Below, piece after piece: positions 44,185 to 53,383 of a stretch of 64,000 nt of DNA. This DNA comes from Amycolatopsis bartoniae (GTDB lineage Bacteria > Actinomycetota > Actinomycetes > Mycobacteriales > Pseudonocardiaceae), in NCBI RefSeq assembly GCF_014191255.1, contig NZ_JACHWH010000001.1:62001-126000 (forward strand), written 5' to 3'. Both the position numbers and the translations under genes were made by a program. Below the pieces are notes generated by a model. It had not been told where the DNA came from. It saw nothing but the letters and a program-made list of their open reading frames with translations, and did no database searches. Within the stretch, counting starts at the first letter, position 1. Each line of letters begins with the position of its first letter.

Positions 44185-45129
44185 GTGACTCGAAGCCGGA
44201 CCAAGGTCCGGCCGGGCGACCGCATCTTCAAGAACCTGACCACGGGTGCCGGCGTCTTCGTCGTGGCGCTCATCGGCCTGATCGGCATCTTCCTCGTCGT
44301 GCAGGCGATCCCGGCGCTGTCCGCGGACAACGTCAACTTCCTGACCTCACGGGTGTGGTCCACGGGCGACCCCACCAACCTGCAGTTCGGCATCTTCGAC
44401 CTGCTGCTGGTCACGATCTACACGTCGATCGTGGCGCTGATCATCGCGATGCCCATCTCGCTGGGCATCGCCCTGTTCCTCACCCAGTACGCGCCGCGCC
44501 GGCTGGCCAGGCCGTTCGCGTACGTCATCGACCTGCTGGCCGCGGTCCCCTCGATCATCTTCGGCCTCTGGGGCATCCTCGTGTTCGCGCCGGTGGTCGC
44601 GCCGTTCGCCCAGTGGATCAACGACGTGGTCGGCTTCATCCCGATCTTCGGCACCGGCAACGTGTACCCGAACTTCTCGGGCACGATCTTCACCGCCGGC
44701 ATCGTGCTCGCGGTGATGGTGCTGCCGATCATCACGTCGCTGTCCCGCGAGGTGTTCCAGCGCACGCCGGTCGCGCACATCGAGGGCGCGCTCGCACTGG
44801 GGGCCACGCGCTGGGAGGTCATCCGCACCACGGTGCTGCCGTTCGGCAAGGCGGGTTACATCGGCGCTTCGATGCTCGGCCTCGGCCGGGCGCTCGGCGA
44901 GACGATCGCCGTCACGGTGATCCTGTTCATCCCGCGCGGCGGTCACTTCGACTGGTCGATCTTCGATGGCGGCGCCACGTTCGCCTCGCAGATCGCCACC
45001 AACGCGAGCGAGTTCAACAACCCGACCTCGGCGGGTGCGTACATCGCGTCCGGCCTGGTGCTGTTCGTGCTGACCTTCGCGGTGAACTTCGCCGCGCGGG
45101 CCGTCATCGGTGACAAGAAGGGCGACTGA
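44185..45129 (+). CDS. pstC: Phosphate ABC transporter permease PstC
   Basis: A 314-residue six-helix permease. The cytoplasmic EAA loop is HIEGALALGATRWEVIRTTVLPFGKAG near residues 195-220. The GTG at 44185 has no ribosome site at useful distance. An in-frame ATT at 44170, five bases after GGAGG, would give an N-terminus SAQPVTRSRTK and is a possible true start. It pairs with PstA, and its stop precedes pstA by three bases. Confidence 0.93.
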   Translation: MTRSRTKVRPGDRIFKNLTTGAGVFVVALIGLIGIFLVVQAIPALSADNVNFLTSRVWSTGDPTNLQFGIFDLLLVTIYTSIVALIIAMPISLGIALFLTQYAPRRLARPFAYVIDLLAAVPSIIFGLWGILVFAPVVAPFAQWINDVVGFIPIFGTGNVYPNFSGTIFTAGIVLAVMVLPIITSLSREVFQRTPVAHIEGALALGATRWEVIRTTVLPFGKAGYIGASMLGLGRALGETIAVTVILFIPRGGHFDWSIFDGGATFASQIATNASEFNNPTSAGAYIASGLVLFVLTFAVNFAARAVIGDKKGD

Positions 45130-45132
45130 GTC

Positions 45133-46059
45133 ATGACGAGCACGCTCTCGGAAACCGAGCGGCCGGCCCTGTCCCCGGCCTTCCAGTCGATCAGCGCGGC
45201 GCGGAAGTTCAAGAACGGCCTCGCCACGGTGCTGGTGTGGCTGTCGTTCCTCATCGCCGTCGTGCCGCTGGTGTGGGTGCTCTACACGGTGATCGCGAAC
45301 GGCATCAAGCGCATCCCGTACACCAACTGGTGGAGCCAGGACTTCGGTTCGGTGCTGTCCGACGAGGTCGGCGGCGGGGTGCTGCACGCGATCGTCGGCA
45401 CCCTGGAGCAGGGCCTGGTGTGCGCGGTCATCGCCGTGCCGCTCGGCCTGCTGGTGGCGGTGTACCTCGTCGAGTACGGCCGCGGGACCCGGCTCGCGAA
45501 GGTCACCACGTTCATGGTGGACATCCTGTCCGGGGTGCCCTCGATCGTCGCCGCGCTGTTCATCTACGCCCTGTGGATCACCACGTTCGGCCTGCCGCGC
45601 AGCGGTTTCGCCGTGTCGCTGGCCCTGGTGCTGCTGATGATCCCGGTGGTCGTGCGGTCGGCGGAGGAGATGCTGCGGATCGTGCCGGACGACCTGCGTG
45701 AGGCGTCCTACGCGCTGGGGGTGCCGAAGTGGAAGACGATCATGAAGGTCGTGCTCCCCACGGCGCTGTCCGGCATCATCTCCGGCATCATGATGGCCCT
45801 GGCCAGGGTCATGGGCGAGACCGCGCCCCTGCTGGTGCTGGTCGGCTACTCGGCCTACACCAACTGGGACCTGTTCAACCACGAACAGGCCGCCCTGCCG
45901 CTGCTGATGAACAACGAGCGGGCGACCAACACCATGGAGCCCGGCAGCGTCGGCTTCGACCGCATCTGGGGCGCGGCGCTGACGCTGGTCCTCATCATCG
46001 CCCTGATCAACCTCGTCGCCACGGTGGTCTCCCGCCTGGTCGCACCGAAGAAGAAGTGA
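45133..46059 (+). CDS. pstA: Phosphate ABC transporter permease PstA
   Basis: A 308-residue permease with six predicted helices and the EAA loop LREASYALGVPKWKTIMKVV near residues 195-215. A cytosolic N-terminus (TSTLSETERPALSP) precedes the first helix. It forms the membrane channel with PstC. Spacing to pstC (three bases) and pstB (11 bases) shows one operon. Confidence 0.95.
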   Translation: MTSTLSETERPALSPAFQSISAARKFKNGLATVLVWLSFLIAVVPLVWVLYTVIANGIKRIPYTNWWSQDFGSVLSDEVGGGVLHAIVGTLEQGLVCAVIAVPLGLLVAVYLVEYGRGTRLAKVTTFMVDILSGVPSIVAALFIYALWITTFGLPRSGFAVSLALVLLMIPVVVRSAEEMLRIVPDDLREASYALGVPKWKTIMKVVLPTALSGIISGIMMALARVMGETAPLLVLVGYSAYTNWDLFNHEQAALPLLMNNERATNTMEPGSVGFDRIWGAALTLVLIIALINLVATVVSRLVAPKKK

Positions 46060-46070
46060 GCTGATCCGCC

Positions 46071-46850
46071 ATGGCAAAGCGAATCGACGTCAAGGATCTG
46101 GACATCTACTACGGCAAGTTCCACGCCGTGGACAGCGTCACGCTGTCGGTGCCGCCGCGCAACGTCACCGCGTTCATCGGCCCGTCCGGCTGCGGCAAGT
46201 CGACCGTGCTGCGGACGCTGAACCGGATGCACGAGGTGATCCCCGGCGCGCGCGTGGACGGTGACGTCCTGCTGGACGGGGAGAACATCTACGCGTCCAA
46301 CGTGGACCCGGTGCAGGTGCGCCGGACCATCGGCATGGTGTTCCAGCGGCCCAACCCGTTCCCCACGATGTCCATCAAGGACAACGTGGTCGCGGGCCTG
46401 AAGCTCGCGGGCGGGGCGGGCAACCGGAAGCAGCTCGACGAGATCGCCGAGCGCGCGCTGCGGGGCGCGAACCTGTGGAACGAGGTCAAGGACCGGCTGA
46501 ACAAGCCGGGCGGCGGCCTCTCCGGCGGTCAGCAGCAGCGGCTCTGCATCGCCCGCGCCATCGCGGTGCGGCCGGACGTGCTGCTGATGGACGAGCCGTG
46601 CTCGGCGCTCGACCCGATCTCGACGCTCGCGATCGAGGACCTCATCGGTGAGCTGAAGAAGGACTACACGATCGTCATCGTCACCCACAACATGCAGCAG
46701 GCGGCGCGGGTGTCGGACCAGACGGCGTTCTTCAACCTCGCCGGCGTCGGGCAGCCCGGGCGGCTGGTCGAGCTGAACGACACGGAGAAGATCTTCTCCA
46801 ACCCGAACGAGAAGGCCACCGAGGACTACATCTCGGGCCGCTTCGGCTGA
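46071..46850 (+). CDS. pstB: Phosphate ABC transporter ATPase PstB
   Basis: A 259-residue ATPase with all canonical motifs: Walker [10 protein letters not shown] near residue 34, Q-loop [10 protein letters not shown] (a PstB hallmark), signature [13 protein letters not shown], Walker [13 protein letters not shown] and H-loop THNMQQ. It powers high-affinity phosphate uptake and, with PhoU encoded 2 kb away, helps set the Pho response. A strong terminator follows. Confidence 0.97.
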   Translation: MAKRIDVKDLDIYYGKFHAVDSVTLSVPPRNVTAFIGPSGCGKSTVLRTLNRMHEVIPGARVDGDVLLDGENIYASNVDPVQVRRTIGMVFQRPNPFPTMSIKDNVVAGLKLAGGAGNRKQLDEIAERALRGANLWNEVKDRLNKPGGGLSGGQQQRLCIARAIAVRPDVLLMDEPCSALDPISTLAIEDLIGELKKDYTIVIVTHNMQQAARVSDQTAFFNLAGVGQPGRLVELNDTEKIFSNPNEKATEDYISGRFG

Positions 46851-46862
46851 TCCGGGCACGAA

Positions 46863-46905
46863 GAAGGCCCTGGAACCGTTGGGCACTCACGGTTCCAGGG
46901 CCTTC
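46863..46905 (+). terminator. Terminator of the pst operon
   Basis: A perfect 16-bp stem (GAAGGCCCTGGAACCG and its complement) with an 11-base loop, 12 bases after the pstB stop. The remaining sequence to 47113 shows only the exporter promoter. Confidence 0.85.
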
Positions 46906-47101
46906 GTCATGTCGAGGGTCGGTGCGGCGGTCGCCTCTCGGCGAAAGGTCCGAACAGGGCTCCAGCGGAACCGGTATTCCCTGACGGCTGAAAAGGTGAG
47001 GCCCGGGGGACACGAACCGCACCGACCAGTTCGTACAACCAGGGGTGGCGCGGGGATATTCCGCGGCATCCCGGCCCGCGAGAACTGTCGTACCCCCGCG
47101 T

Positions 47102-47107
47102 TAGGGT
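47102..47107 (+). promoter_or_regulatory. -10 box (TAGGGT) of the EamA exporter gene
   Basis: TAGGGT lies six bases before the GTG at 47114 with no ribosome site, a leaderless pattern. Confidence 0.45.
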
Positions 47108-47113
47108 CGTGAC

Positions 47114-48013
47114 GTGGTTTCGGTGCATGTGGACGAGTACGGCGGTCGCCTGCCGCGGCCGCGGTCCTTCGCGCTCGCGGGGCGGGCGCTGGGGGCTGTG
47201 CCCCCGCCGCTGCAGATCCTGGTCGGGATCGTCAGCGTGCAGGTGGGCGCGTCGCTGGCGAAGCAGCTGTTCACCGTCGCGGGCGCGGCGGGCACGGTCA
47301 CGCTGCGGCTGTTCTTCGCCGCGGTGGTGCTGCTGCTGGTGTGGCGCCCGGCGGTGCGGCTGGGGCGGCGCGCGTGGCCCGTCGTGCTCACGTACGGCGT
47401 CGTGCTCGGGGTGATGAACCTGAGCTTCTACCAGGCGCTGGCCCGCATTCCCCAGGGGATCGCGGTCACGGTGGAGTTCCTGGGGCCGCTCGCGGTCGCG
47501 CTGGCGGGGTCGCGCCGCCTGGTCGACGCGCTGTGGGCGCTGCTCGCCGCCGGCGGGGTGGTGCTGCTCGCCGAGACGCGCGGGGACCTGTCGCTGGCGG
47601 GGCTGCTGTTCGCGCTCGGCGCGGGTGTGTGCTGGGGGTTGTACATCCTGCTCAGCGCGGCGCTCGGCAGCCGCACCAGCGAGGGCAACGGGCTCGCGCT
47701 GGGCATGGCGGTGGCGGCGATGGTCGCCATGCCGGTCGGCATCGTGGAGAGCGGTCCGGCGCTGCTGTCGCCGTGGATCCTGGTGATCGGGCTCGCGGTG
47801 GCCCTGCTGTCGTCGGTGATCCCGTACTCGCTGGAGCTGGAGGCGCTACGGCGCATTCCGCCGCGCCTGTTCGGGGTGCTGATGAGCCTCGAACCCGCCG
47901 TGGGCGCGCTCGCCGGGCTCGTCGTGCTGCACGAGTCGCTGCACCCGTTGCAGTGGGTCGCGCTGTGCTGCGTCGTGGCCGCTTCGATCGGAGCCACACG
48001 CGCGAATAGGTAA
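47114..48013 (+). CDS. EamA-family (RhtA-like) transporter
   Basis: A 299-residue drug/metabolite transporter with ten predicted helices in two repeats of the EamA fold. It resembles RhtA-type amino-acid exporters (IVSVQVGASLAKQLF, VMNLSFYQALARIPQGIAVTVEFLGPL, SVIPYSLELEALRRI). Likely role is efflux of threonine, homoserine or similar small molecules; the substrate is not provable here. Its stop codon is part of the -10 box of the next gene. Confidence 0.88.
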   Translation: MVSVHVDEYGGRLPRPRSFALAGRALGAVPPPLQILVGIVSVQVGASLAKQLFTVAGAAGTVTLRLFFAAVVLLLVWRPAVRLGRRAWPVVLTYGVVLGVMNLSFYQALARIPQGIAVTVEFLGPLAVALAGSRRLVDALWALLAAGGVVLLAETRGDLSLAGLLFALGAGVCWGLYILLSAALGSRTSEGNGLALGMAVAAMVAMPVGIVESGPALLSPWILVIGLAVALLSSVIPYSLELEALRRIPPRLFGVLMSLEPAVGALAGLVVLHESLHPLQWVALCCVVAASIGATRANR

Positions 48014-48016
48014 CCT
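48011..48016 (+). promoter_or_regulatory. -10 box (TAACCT) of the alarmone synthetase gene
   Basis: TAACCT overlaps the exporter stop codon and lies seven bases before the GTG at 48024. Confidence 0.45.
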
Positions 48017-48023
48017 TGGCACT

Positions 48024-48656
48024 GTGACTGTGCTCGACGACCTGGACCAACCTCCCGCGGTGCTGCGCGAGCTGGGCCGGGAGCTGATGGTCTACAAGTT
48101 CGCGGTCGACGAGCTGATGACGAAGCTGCGGATCCTGTCCGAGGAGTTCGACTTCGCCCACCAGCACGACCCGATCGAGCACCTCACGAGCCGCGTCAAG
48201 CAGCCCGAGGCGATCCTGCGCAAGCTGCGGCGCAAGGGTATCGAGCCGGGCATCGAGGCGATCCGCGAGCACATCGAGGACGTCGCGGGCATCCGGGTGG
48301 TGTGTCCGTTCGTGCCGGACGTGTACGAGGTGGCGCGCATGCTCGGGCGGCAGGACGACGTGGAGGTCGTCCGCACGAAGGACTACATCGCCGAGCCGAA
48401 GCCCAACGGCTACCGCAGCCTGCACCTGATCGTGCGCATCCCGGTGTTCCTGTCCGACCGGGTGGTGAAGGTCAAGGTGGAGATCCAGATGCGCACGATC
48501 GCGATGGACTTCTGGGCGGCGGTGGAGCACAAGCTGTTCTACAAGTACGACGGCGAGGCCCCTGAGGACTTCGCCGCCGAACTGCACGCCGCCGCGGCCA
48601 CGGCCGCCGATCTCGACAGCCGCATGACCGCGCTACACCAGCGGCTCCGCCGCTAG
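48024..48656 (+). CDS. Small alarmone synthetase (RelA/SpoT synthetase domain only)
   Basis: A 210-residue single-domain (p)ppGpp synthetase. Visible are AILRKLRRKG, the DVAGIRVVCPFVPD strand, the KPNGYRSLHLIV substrate loop and VEIQMRTIAMDFWAAVEHK with catalytic Glu. There is no HD hydrolase or C-terminal regulatory region, so it resembles RelQ/YjbM small synthetases and probably raises alarmones when transcribed. Its stop overlaps the stop of convergent phoU. Confidence 0.92.
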   Translation: MTVLDDLDQPPAVLRELGRELMVYKFAVDELMTKLRILSEEFDFAHQHDPIEHLTSRVKQPEAILRKLRRKGIEPGIEAIREHIEDVAGIRVVCPFVPDVYEVARMLGRQDDVEVVRTKDYIAEPKPNGYRSLHLIVRIPVFLSDRVVKVKVEIQMRTIAMDFWAAVEHKLFYKYDGEAPEDFAAELHAAAATAADLDSRMTALHQRLRR

Positions 48657-49318
48657 ATGTCCTCGTCCGAGCCGTAGCCGGGCATCTTGCCGGTGGCGAC
48701 GAAGACCATGCGCTTCGCCACCGAGACGGCGTGGTCGGCGTAGCGCTCGTAGAAGCGGCCCAGGAGGGTGACGTCCACGGCGGCCGGGACACCGAACTCC
48801 CAGTCCTTCGCCATGATCACGCTGAACAGGTGGCGGTGGATGTCGTCGACCTTGTCGTCCTCGGCTTCGAGCGAGCGGGCCGCCTCGGCGTCCTTGGACT
48901 TGATGACCTCTTCGGTGCGCAGCGCCAGCTGCACGACCGCCTCGCCCATCTCCGCGAAGTACGGCTGCACCGGCTCGGGCAGCGCGTGCTCCGGGTGCCT
49001 GCGCCGGGCCGCCTTGGCCACGTGCAGGGCCAGGTCGCCCATGCGTTCCAGGCTTTCGGCGGCGTGGATCACGGCGAGCACCGTGCGGAGGTCGGTGGCG
49101 ACCGGGGCCTGCAACGCGAGGAGGGCGTACGCCTCTTCCTCGCACTGGGCACGGAGGTCGTCGATCTTGGCGTCGTCCCCGATCACCTGTTCCGCCAGGG
49201 AGAGGTCCGCGTCCAGCAGGGACTTGGTGGCCTTCTCCATGGCGTGGGCGACCTGGACCGACATATTCGCCAGATTGCCGGCCAGCTGTTCGAGTTCGAC
49301 GTGGTAAGCCTCGCGCAT
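48653..49318 (-). CDS. phoU: Phosphate-signalling regulator PhoU
   Basis: A 221-residue all-helical protein with two PhoU repeats, each with the metal-binding pattern (LRTVLAVIHAAESLERMGDLA and LGRFYERYADHAVSVAKR). PhoU links Pst transport to the Pho two-component system and represses it when phosphate is ample. ATG 49318 lies six bases after TAAGGT on the minus strand, so the mRNA is probably leaderless. The counterpart in M. tuberculosis is Rv0821c (phoY2). Confidence 0.95.
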   Translation of the reverse strand: MREAYHVELEQLAGNLANMSVQVAHAMEKATKSLLDADLSLAEQVIGDDAKIDDLRAQCEEEAYALLALQAPVATDLRTVLAVIHAAESLERMGDLALHVAKAARRRHPEHALPEPVQPYFAEMGEAVVQLALRTEEVIKSKDAEAARSLEAEDDKVDDIHRHLFSVIMAKDWEFGVPAAVDVTLLGRFYERYADHAVSVAKRMVFVATGKMPGYGSDEDI

Positions 49319-49324
49319 GGCCAC

Positions 49325-49330
49325 ACCTTA
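49325..49330 (-). promoter_or_regulatory. -10 box (TAAGGT) of phoU
   Basis: TAAGGT reads leftward six bases before the phoU ATG; a ribosome site is absent. Confidence 0.45.
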
Positions 49331-49392
49331 CGGCCTGAGCAGGGCGAACACCGCATCCACGGATGAACCGGTGGTGAACCGGGGCTAACGAT

Positions 49393-52300
49393 CTACTGGT
49401 CGGGCGAACCGGTTGCGCCGGTCGCGGCACCGGGGGCCGGTGAGGTCGACTGCGGGGTGGTGCCCGGTAACGCTGTGTTGTCGATGAGCGCCTGGAAGAT
49501 CGCCTTGGCCTTGCTCTCCAGCAGAACCTCGTTGCCGCGGGAGTTCGACTCGCCGACCGTCGGCACGGTCATGAAGTTGACCTTCGACGGGTCGAGGCCC
49601 TTCATCGACTGTGCGAGCGTGAGCATCTGGTCGACGCCGATGTTGTCGCCGAAGGTGGCCTTGGCGAACGCTGTGACGAATCCCGTCAGCTGCGACGGGT
49701 TGGTGAGCACGCCGTGGGACATCACCTTCGCCATGAGCGCACCGATGAACTCCTGCTGCCGCTTGATCCGCCCGTAGTCGGACGTCGGGTCGCCGATGAC
49801 GTGCCGGGCGCGGACGAAACTCAGCGCCTGGTCGCCGGAGATCGTCACGTCACCGGTCTGCGAGATCACCATGCCCAGCGTGGTGTCGTTGATCGGGCTG
49901 TCGACGTGCACGGTGACGCCACCGACCGCGTCGACCATGTCCTTGAAGCCGCTGAAGTCGATGCCGACGAAGTGGTTGATCTTCATGCCGGTCAGCTGCT
50001 GCACCCACTTGATGAGGCAGCGCGGGCCGCCGACGGCGTAGGCGGTGTTGAGCTTGACCTTGGTGGCGGCCGGGACGATCTCGCTGGTGTAGTCGTTGGC
50101 GGCGGAGTCGAAGCGCTCGCACGGGGGGCGGGTGATCTCCAGATCGCGCGGGAACGAGATGACGACGGCGCGCTTCCGGTCGGCGGGGATGTGGGCCAGC
50201 ATCACGGTGTCGGAGCGGGCGCCGCCGACCTCGTCCGCGTCGCCGACGTTCTCTTCCGCGGTGGCGCCGGCGCGGGTGTCGGAGCCCGCGATGAGGAAGT
50301 TCTCGTCGCCCAGCTGGGCCGGCGCGTCCTGGATGTCGGAGGAGTTCTCGTCGAGCGCGGCGATCTCGGTGAACTTGCTGTTGAACCAGGTCTTGGTCCC
50401 CCAGGCGGCGCCGGTGGAAAGGAAGACGAGCACGGCGACGACGATCAGCGAGATCCGTCCGATTCGGACAGTGCGTTCGTTGTGCCGTTGTTTCTTTTCC
50501 TGCAGACGGGTCTGTGGGGAGGCTTCTTCGTCCTCGGGTTTTGCGGCGGCTTCCGCGGCTTTCGCCGGGGCGACCGCGCGCTGGAACCGGGTGCGGGTCT
50601 GTTCCAGCAGCTGCGCGGGCCGGGCCGTGAGCTTTTCGAGGCGCTGTTTGCGCTTGGCCTCTTCCTCGGCGAGCTCGTCGTGGGCAGCGGAGAACCGGGC
50701 GAGGGTGTGGTCGATCTTGCGGCGCACCTTGGTGCTGTCGTCGATCGGCTCCATCTCGTCGGTCATCGTGAGCCGGTCTTCGGCGGTCCGCGGCCGCCGC
50801 GGCTCGGCTTTGTCGCCTTCGGACTGCTCGCCCGGGACGGCAAGGTCCCCGAGCGGCCGACGAATCTTGGTGGGCTCGGCGTCGCCGGATCGCGGCGGCA
50901 GAGGCTGCGACGTCTCGGCAACCTCGAACGGCCCGGCAGGCTGCGCGCGACGGGTAGGACCGTCCACTGTGGACGGCGGGGTGCCAGGAGCAGGCCGAGG
51001 CTCGGCAGGACGCCCGGCGGGCGGCTCACCGGGAGCAGGGCGCCCGACGCGCGACTCACCGGCGGCGGGGACGGAACGGCCCCCGGGATTCTGCCCGGGC
51101 AACGGTCCTCCGGGGCGCCCGACCGGCGGCTCACCGGGAGCGGGCCGAGGTCCGAGTTCGCGAGCGGGCACGGCGTCCGCCGGTCGGCCGACCGCCCCAC
51201 CGGGAACGGGACGAGGCCCCGTGCCACGACGAGGCAGCGGTTCCTCGGCGCCAGGACGCTCGGCAGCGGCGGGAGACGCCCCCGGATTCGCGGCGCCGGA
51301 ACCGTTCAGGCCGGGCGCGGGCTGGCGAATCGCATCAGGACCTAGAAGGCGGGGTTCGGACGCGGCCGTGGGCCGCTCGGTTCTGGTGGGACCAAGCCGC
51401 TGAAAAGTTTCCGGCGACTGCGGAACCTCACGATCCGGCACTTCACGGCTCGGCATGGCATGACGAAATTCCGAGTTGCCCGGAATCTCACGCGCCGCGT
51501 GGCGGAACTCCGGCGGTTCCGGCATCTCACGGGGCCCGGCGCGGCGGGACTCCGGCGGCTGGGGGACCTCGGAACCCGGCACGGCGCGGCGCGACTCCGG
51601 CGATTGCGGAACCTCGCGAGTCGGCACCGCGTGACGGGACTCCGGAGTTGACGGAACATCCTGCCCCGTCAAGGCGCGGCGCGACTCCGGCGATTGCGGA
51701 ACCTCGCGACCCGGCATCGCGTGGCGCGACTCGGGAACCTCGCGGCCCGGCATGGAGTTGGGGAACTCCGACGGCTGCGGGACTTCACGACCGTGCCCGG
51801 CACGGCGCGGTTCGAGCGGCTCGGGGACTTCGCGGCCCGGTACCGCATGGCGCGATTCGGGGGCCGCGCCACCCGGCGTCGGGCGACGGGATTCAGGTGA
51901 CTGCGCGACCTCGCGACCCGGCAGGGCGCGACGGGGCCCCGGTGCCTCGCGATTCGACGCCGCGGGGCGGGACTCCGGCAACTCCGGCACCTCGCGACCC
52001 GGTACCGCGTGACGGGATTCGGGCGATTCAGGGACCGCGCCCCCCGGCGTCGCGTGGCGGGATTCGGGCGGCTGCGCGACCTGGCGGCTCGACGCCGCGG
52101 GGCGGGAGTCCGGCGGCTCGGGGCCTTGGCGTCCCGGCGGGTTGTGGGGGGATTCCGGCGGCTCCGGTGGTGTTTCGACCAGGCGAAGCCGCCGGGGAGG
52201 TTCGGGGGCCGAGTGGCGTGCCTCCGAAGGTTCTGGTTCCTGGGGGAAGCCGGTGCCGGGCTCGTCGGGGGCCGAGTGGCGGGAGCTGGGGGTGAAGAAA

Positions 52301-53187
52301 GCGCTTTCTCGACCGTTCGGTGCCGCGTGGCGGGACTCCGGTGCTTCCGGCGCGCGCGAGAAGCCGCTGGTGTGCCCGTTCCGGGTGGCACGGCGGGGAT
52401 CGGACGGATCGCGTGTCAGGTCAACGCTTTCCGCATTGTTCGGGGCCGCGTGGCGGGATCCCGGTGCCTTCGCGAAACCGCTTCCCAGGCCATCGGGGGC
52501 GGAGTGGCGGGACTCCGGCAAGCCGGGCGCTCGGGAGAAGCCGCTTTCACGACCGTCCGCAGCGTCGCGGCGGAACTCGGGTGTCCGCGTGAAACCGCTC
52601 TCGCGGCCGTCCGGAGCCTCACGGCGAAAGTCGGAGGCCCGCGTGAAACCGCTTTCACGGCCGTTCGGCGCGTCGGGGGCCTGCGTGAAGCCGCTCTCAC
52701 CAGCCGGAGCGTCGTGGCGTGAGTCGGGCAGTCGGGAGAAGCCGCTGGCGCTACCGATCCCAGCCGGAGAGCCGGGCGAGAAAGCGCTTTCTCGGTCCTC
52801 CGGCGCGGCGTGGCGTGACTCCGGCCCGGGGGCGGCGTGCCGCGAGTCCGAAGCGCCAGAAGCCTCAACGGCACCCGAAGTCTCAGGAAACTCCGGCGCC
52901 GCGTGGCGGGAGTCCAGTGGGGGCACCGGGCGGCGGGCCTGGCGGGTCACCGGAGGCGGGGTCTGCGGGCGCCGCTGGACCGGGGGGTCGGCGGGCGCGG
53001 CACGACGCCCGCCAGGCGGCAGGGCCGGGTGCGGATCCTTCGGCTTGCTCGTGGCGGCCTGGTCGGCGGCCGGGCGGGCTCCCGTGTGCTGCGCGAGCAC
53101 GTCGGACACGCTGATTCCGCCGTGGGTGTCCAGCGAGCGTCGACGCCGGGCACGGGAGCCGGGGCCGGCGGCATGATCGTCTGGCAC
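49393..53187 (-). CDS. Giant LytR-CpsA-Psr (LCP) ligase with repetitive disordered N-terminus
   Basis: A protein of about 1264 residues. Residues 60-800 are disordered, Pro/Glu/Arg/Ser-rich and repetitive (PESRHAVPGREVPQSP-type units). A charged, partly coiled region (about 800-900), one transmembrane helix (about 910-930) and an extracellular LCP domain follow, with SDTVMLAHIPADRKRAVVISFPRDLEI and the arginine motif VRARHVIGDPTSDYGRIKRQQEF. LCP enzymes attach glycopolymers to peptidoglycan. GTG 53187 has an AAGGAG ribosome site; ATG 53235 is also open. The cytosolic repeat region is far longer than usual. Confidence 0.88.
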   Translation of the reverse strand: MPDDHAAGPGSRARRRRSLDTHGGISVSDVLAQHTGARPAADQAATSKPKDPHPALPPGGRRAAPADPPVQRRPQTPPPVTRQARRPVPPLDSRHAAPEFPETSGAVEASGASDSRHAAPGPESRHAAPEDRESAFSPGSPAGIGSASGFSRLPDSRHDAPAGESGFTQAPDAPNGRESGFTRASDFRREAPDGRESGFTRTPEFRRDAADGRESGFSRAPGLPESRHSAPDGLGSGFAKAPGSRHAAPNNAESVDLTRDPSDPRRATRNGHTSGFSRAPEAPESRHAAPNGRESAFFTPSSRHSAPDEPGTGFPQEPEPSEARHSAPEPPRRLRLVETPPEPPESPHNPPGRQGPEPPDSRPAASSRQVAQPPESRHATPGGAVPESPESRHAVPGREVPELPESRPAASNREAPGPRRALPGREVAQSPESRRPTPGGAAPESRHAVPGREVPEPLEPRRAGHGREVPQPSEFPNSMPGREVPESRHAMPGREVPQSPESRRALTGQDVPSTPESRHAVPTREVPQSPESRRAVPGSEVPQPPESRRAGPREMPEPPEFRHAAREIPGNSEFRHAMPSREVPDREVPQSPETFQRLGPTRTERPTAASEPRLLGPDAIRQPAPGLNGSGAANPGASPAAAERPGAEEPLPRRGTGPRPVPGGAVGRPADAVPARELGPRPAPGEPPVGRPGGPLPGQNPGGRSVPAAGESRVGRPAPGEPPAGRPAEPRPAPGTPPSTVDGPTRRAQPAGPFEVAETSQPLPPRSGDAEPTKIRRPLGDLAVPGEQSEGDKAEPRRPRTAEDRLTMTDEMEPIDDSTKVRRKIDHTLARFSAAHDELAEEEAKRKQRLEKLTARPAQLLEQTRTRFQRAVAPAKAAEAAAKPEDEEASPQTRLQEKKQRHNERTVRIGRISLIVVAVLVFLSTGAAWGTKTWFNSKFTEIAALDENSSDIQDAPAQLGDENFLIAGSDTRAGATAEENVGDADEVGGARSDTVMLAHIPADRKRAVVISFPRDLEITRPPCERFDSAANDYTSEIVPAATKVKLNTAYAVGGPRCLIKWVQQLTGMKINHFVGIDFSGFKDMVDAVGGVTVHVDSPINDTTLGMVISQTGDVTISGDQALSFVRARHVIGDPTSDYGRIKRQQEFIGALMAKVMSHGVLTNPSQLTGFVTAFAKATFGDNIGVDQMLTLAQSMKGLDPSKVNFMTVPTVGESNSRGNEVLLESKAKAIFQALIDNTALPGTTPQSTSPAPGAATGATGSPDQ
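50800..53010 (-). repeat. Repeat-rich coding segment in the LCP gene
   Basis: About two dozen imperfect units of 12-20 codons built around SRHAxP and REVPxSPESRR, plus a subset with GRESGFTR. Adjacent units share long DNA stretches (CGACTCCGG-type strings), so copy number probably varies between strains. Confidence 0.75.
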
Positions 53188-53383
53188 CCGGGCTCCTTCC
53201 AGTCTCTCCTGCAGGCGAAAAACGGCTTCAAACATTGATCGCCCGAACGGCGAGCATCGTTATCGTACGGATACTTGCCGTTCCTGACGACACCCCACCG
53301 CCAGTTTTTTCACCGAGCGTGCGAGGAACCGTGCCTGCTGCGACAAACCGGGTGAACCGATGGGAGCACACACGCTCCGAAAA

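Noticed and set aside
50800-53010. Possible CRISPR or other non-coding repeat array
   Set aside because: Units are imperfect, without constant spacers, and keep one open reading frame leading into the membrane helix and LCP domain.
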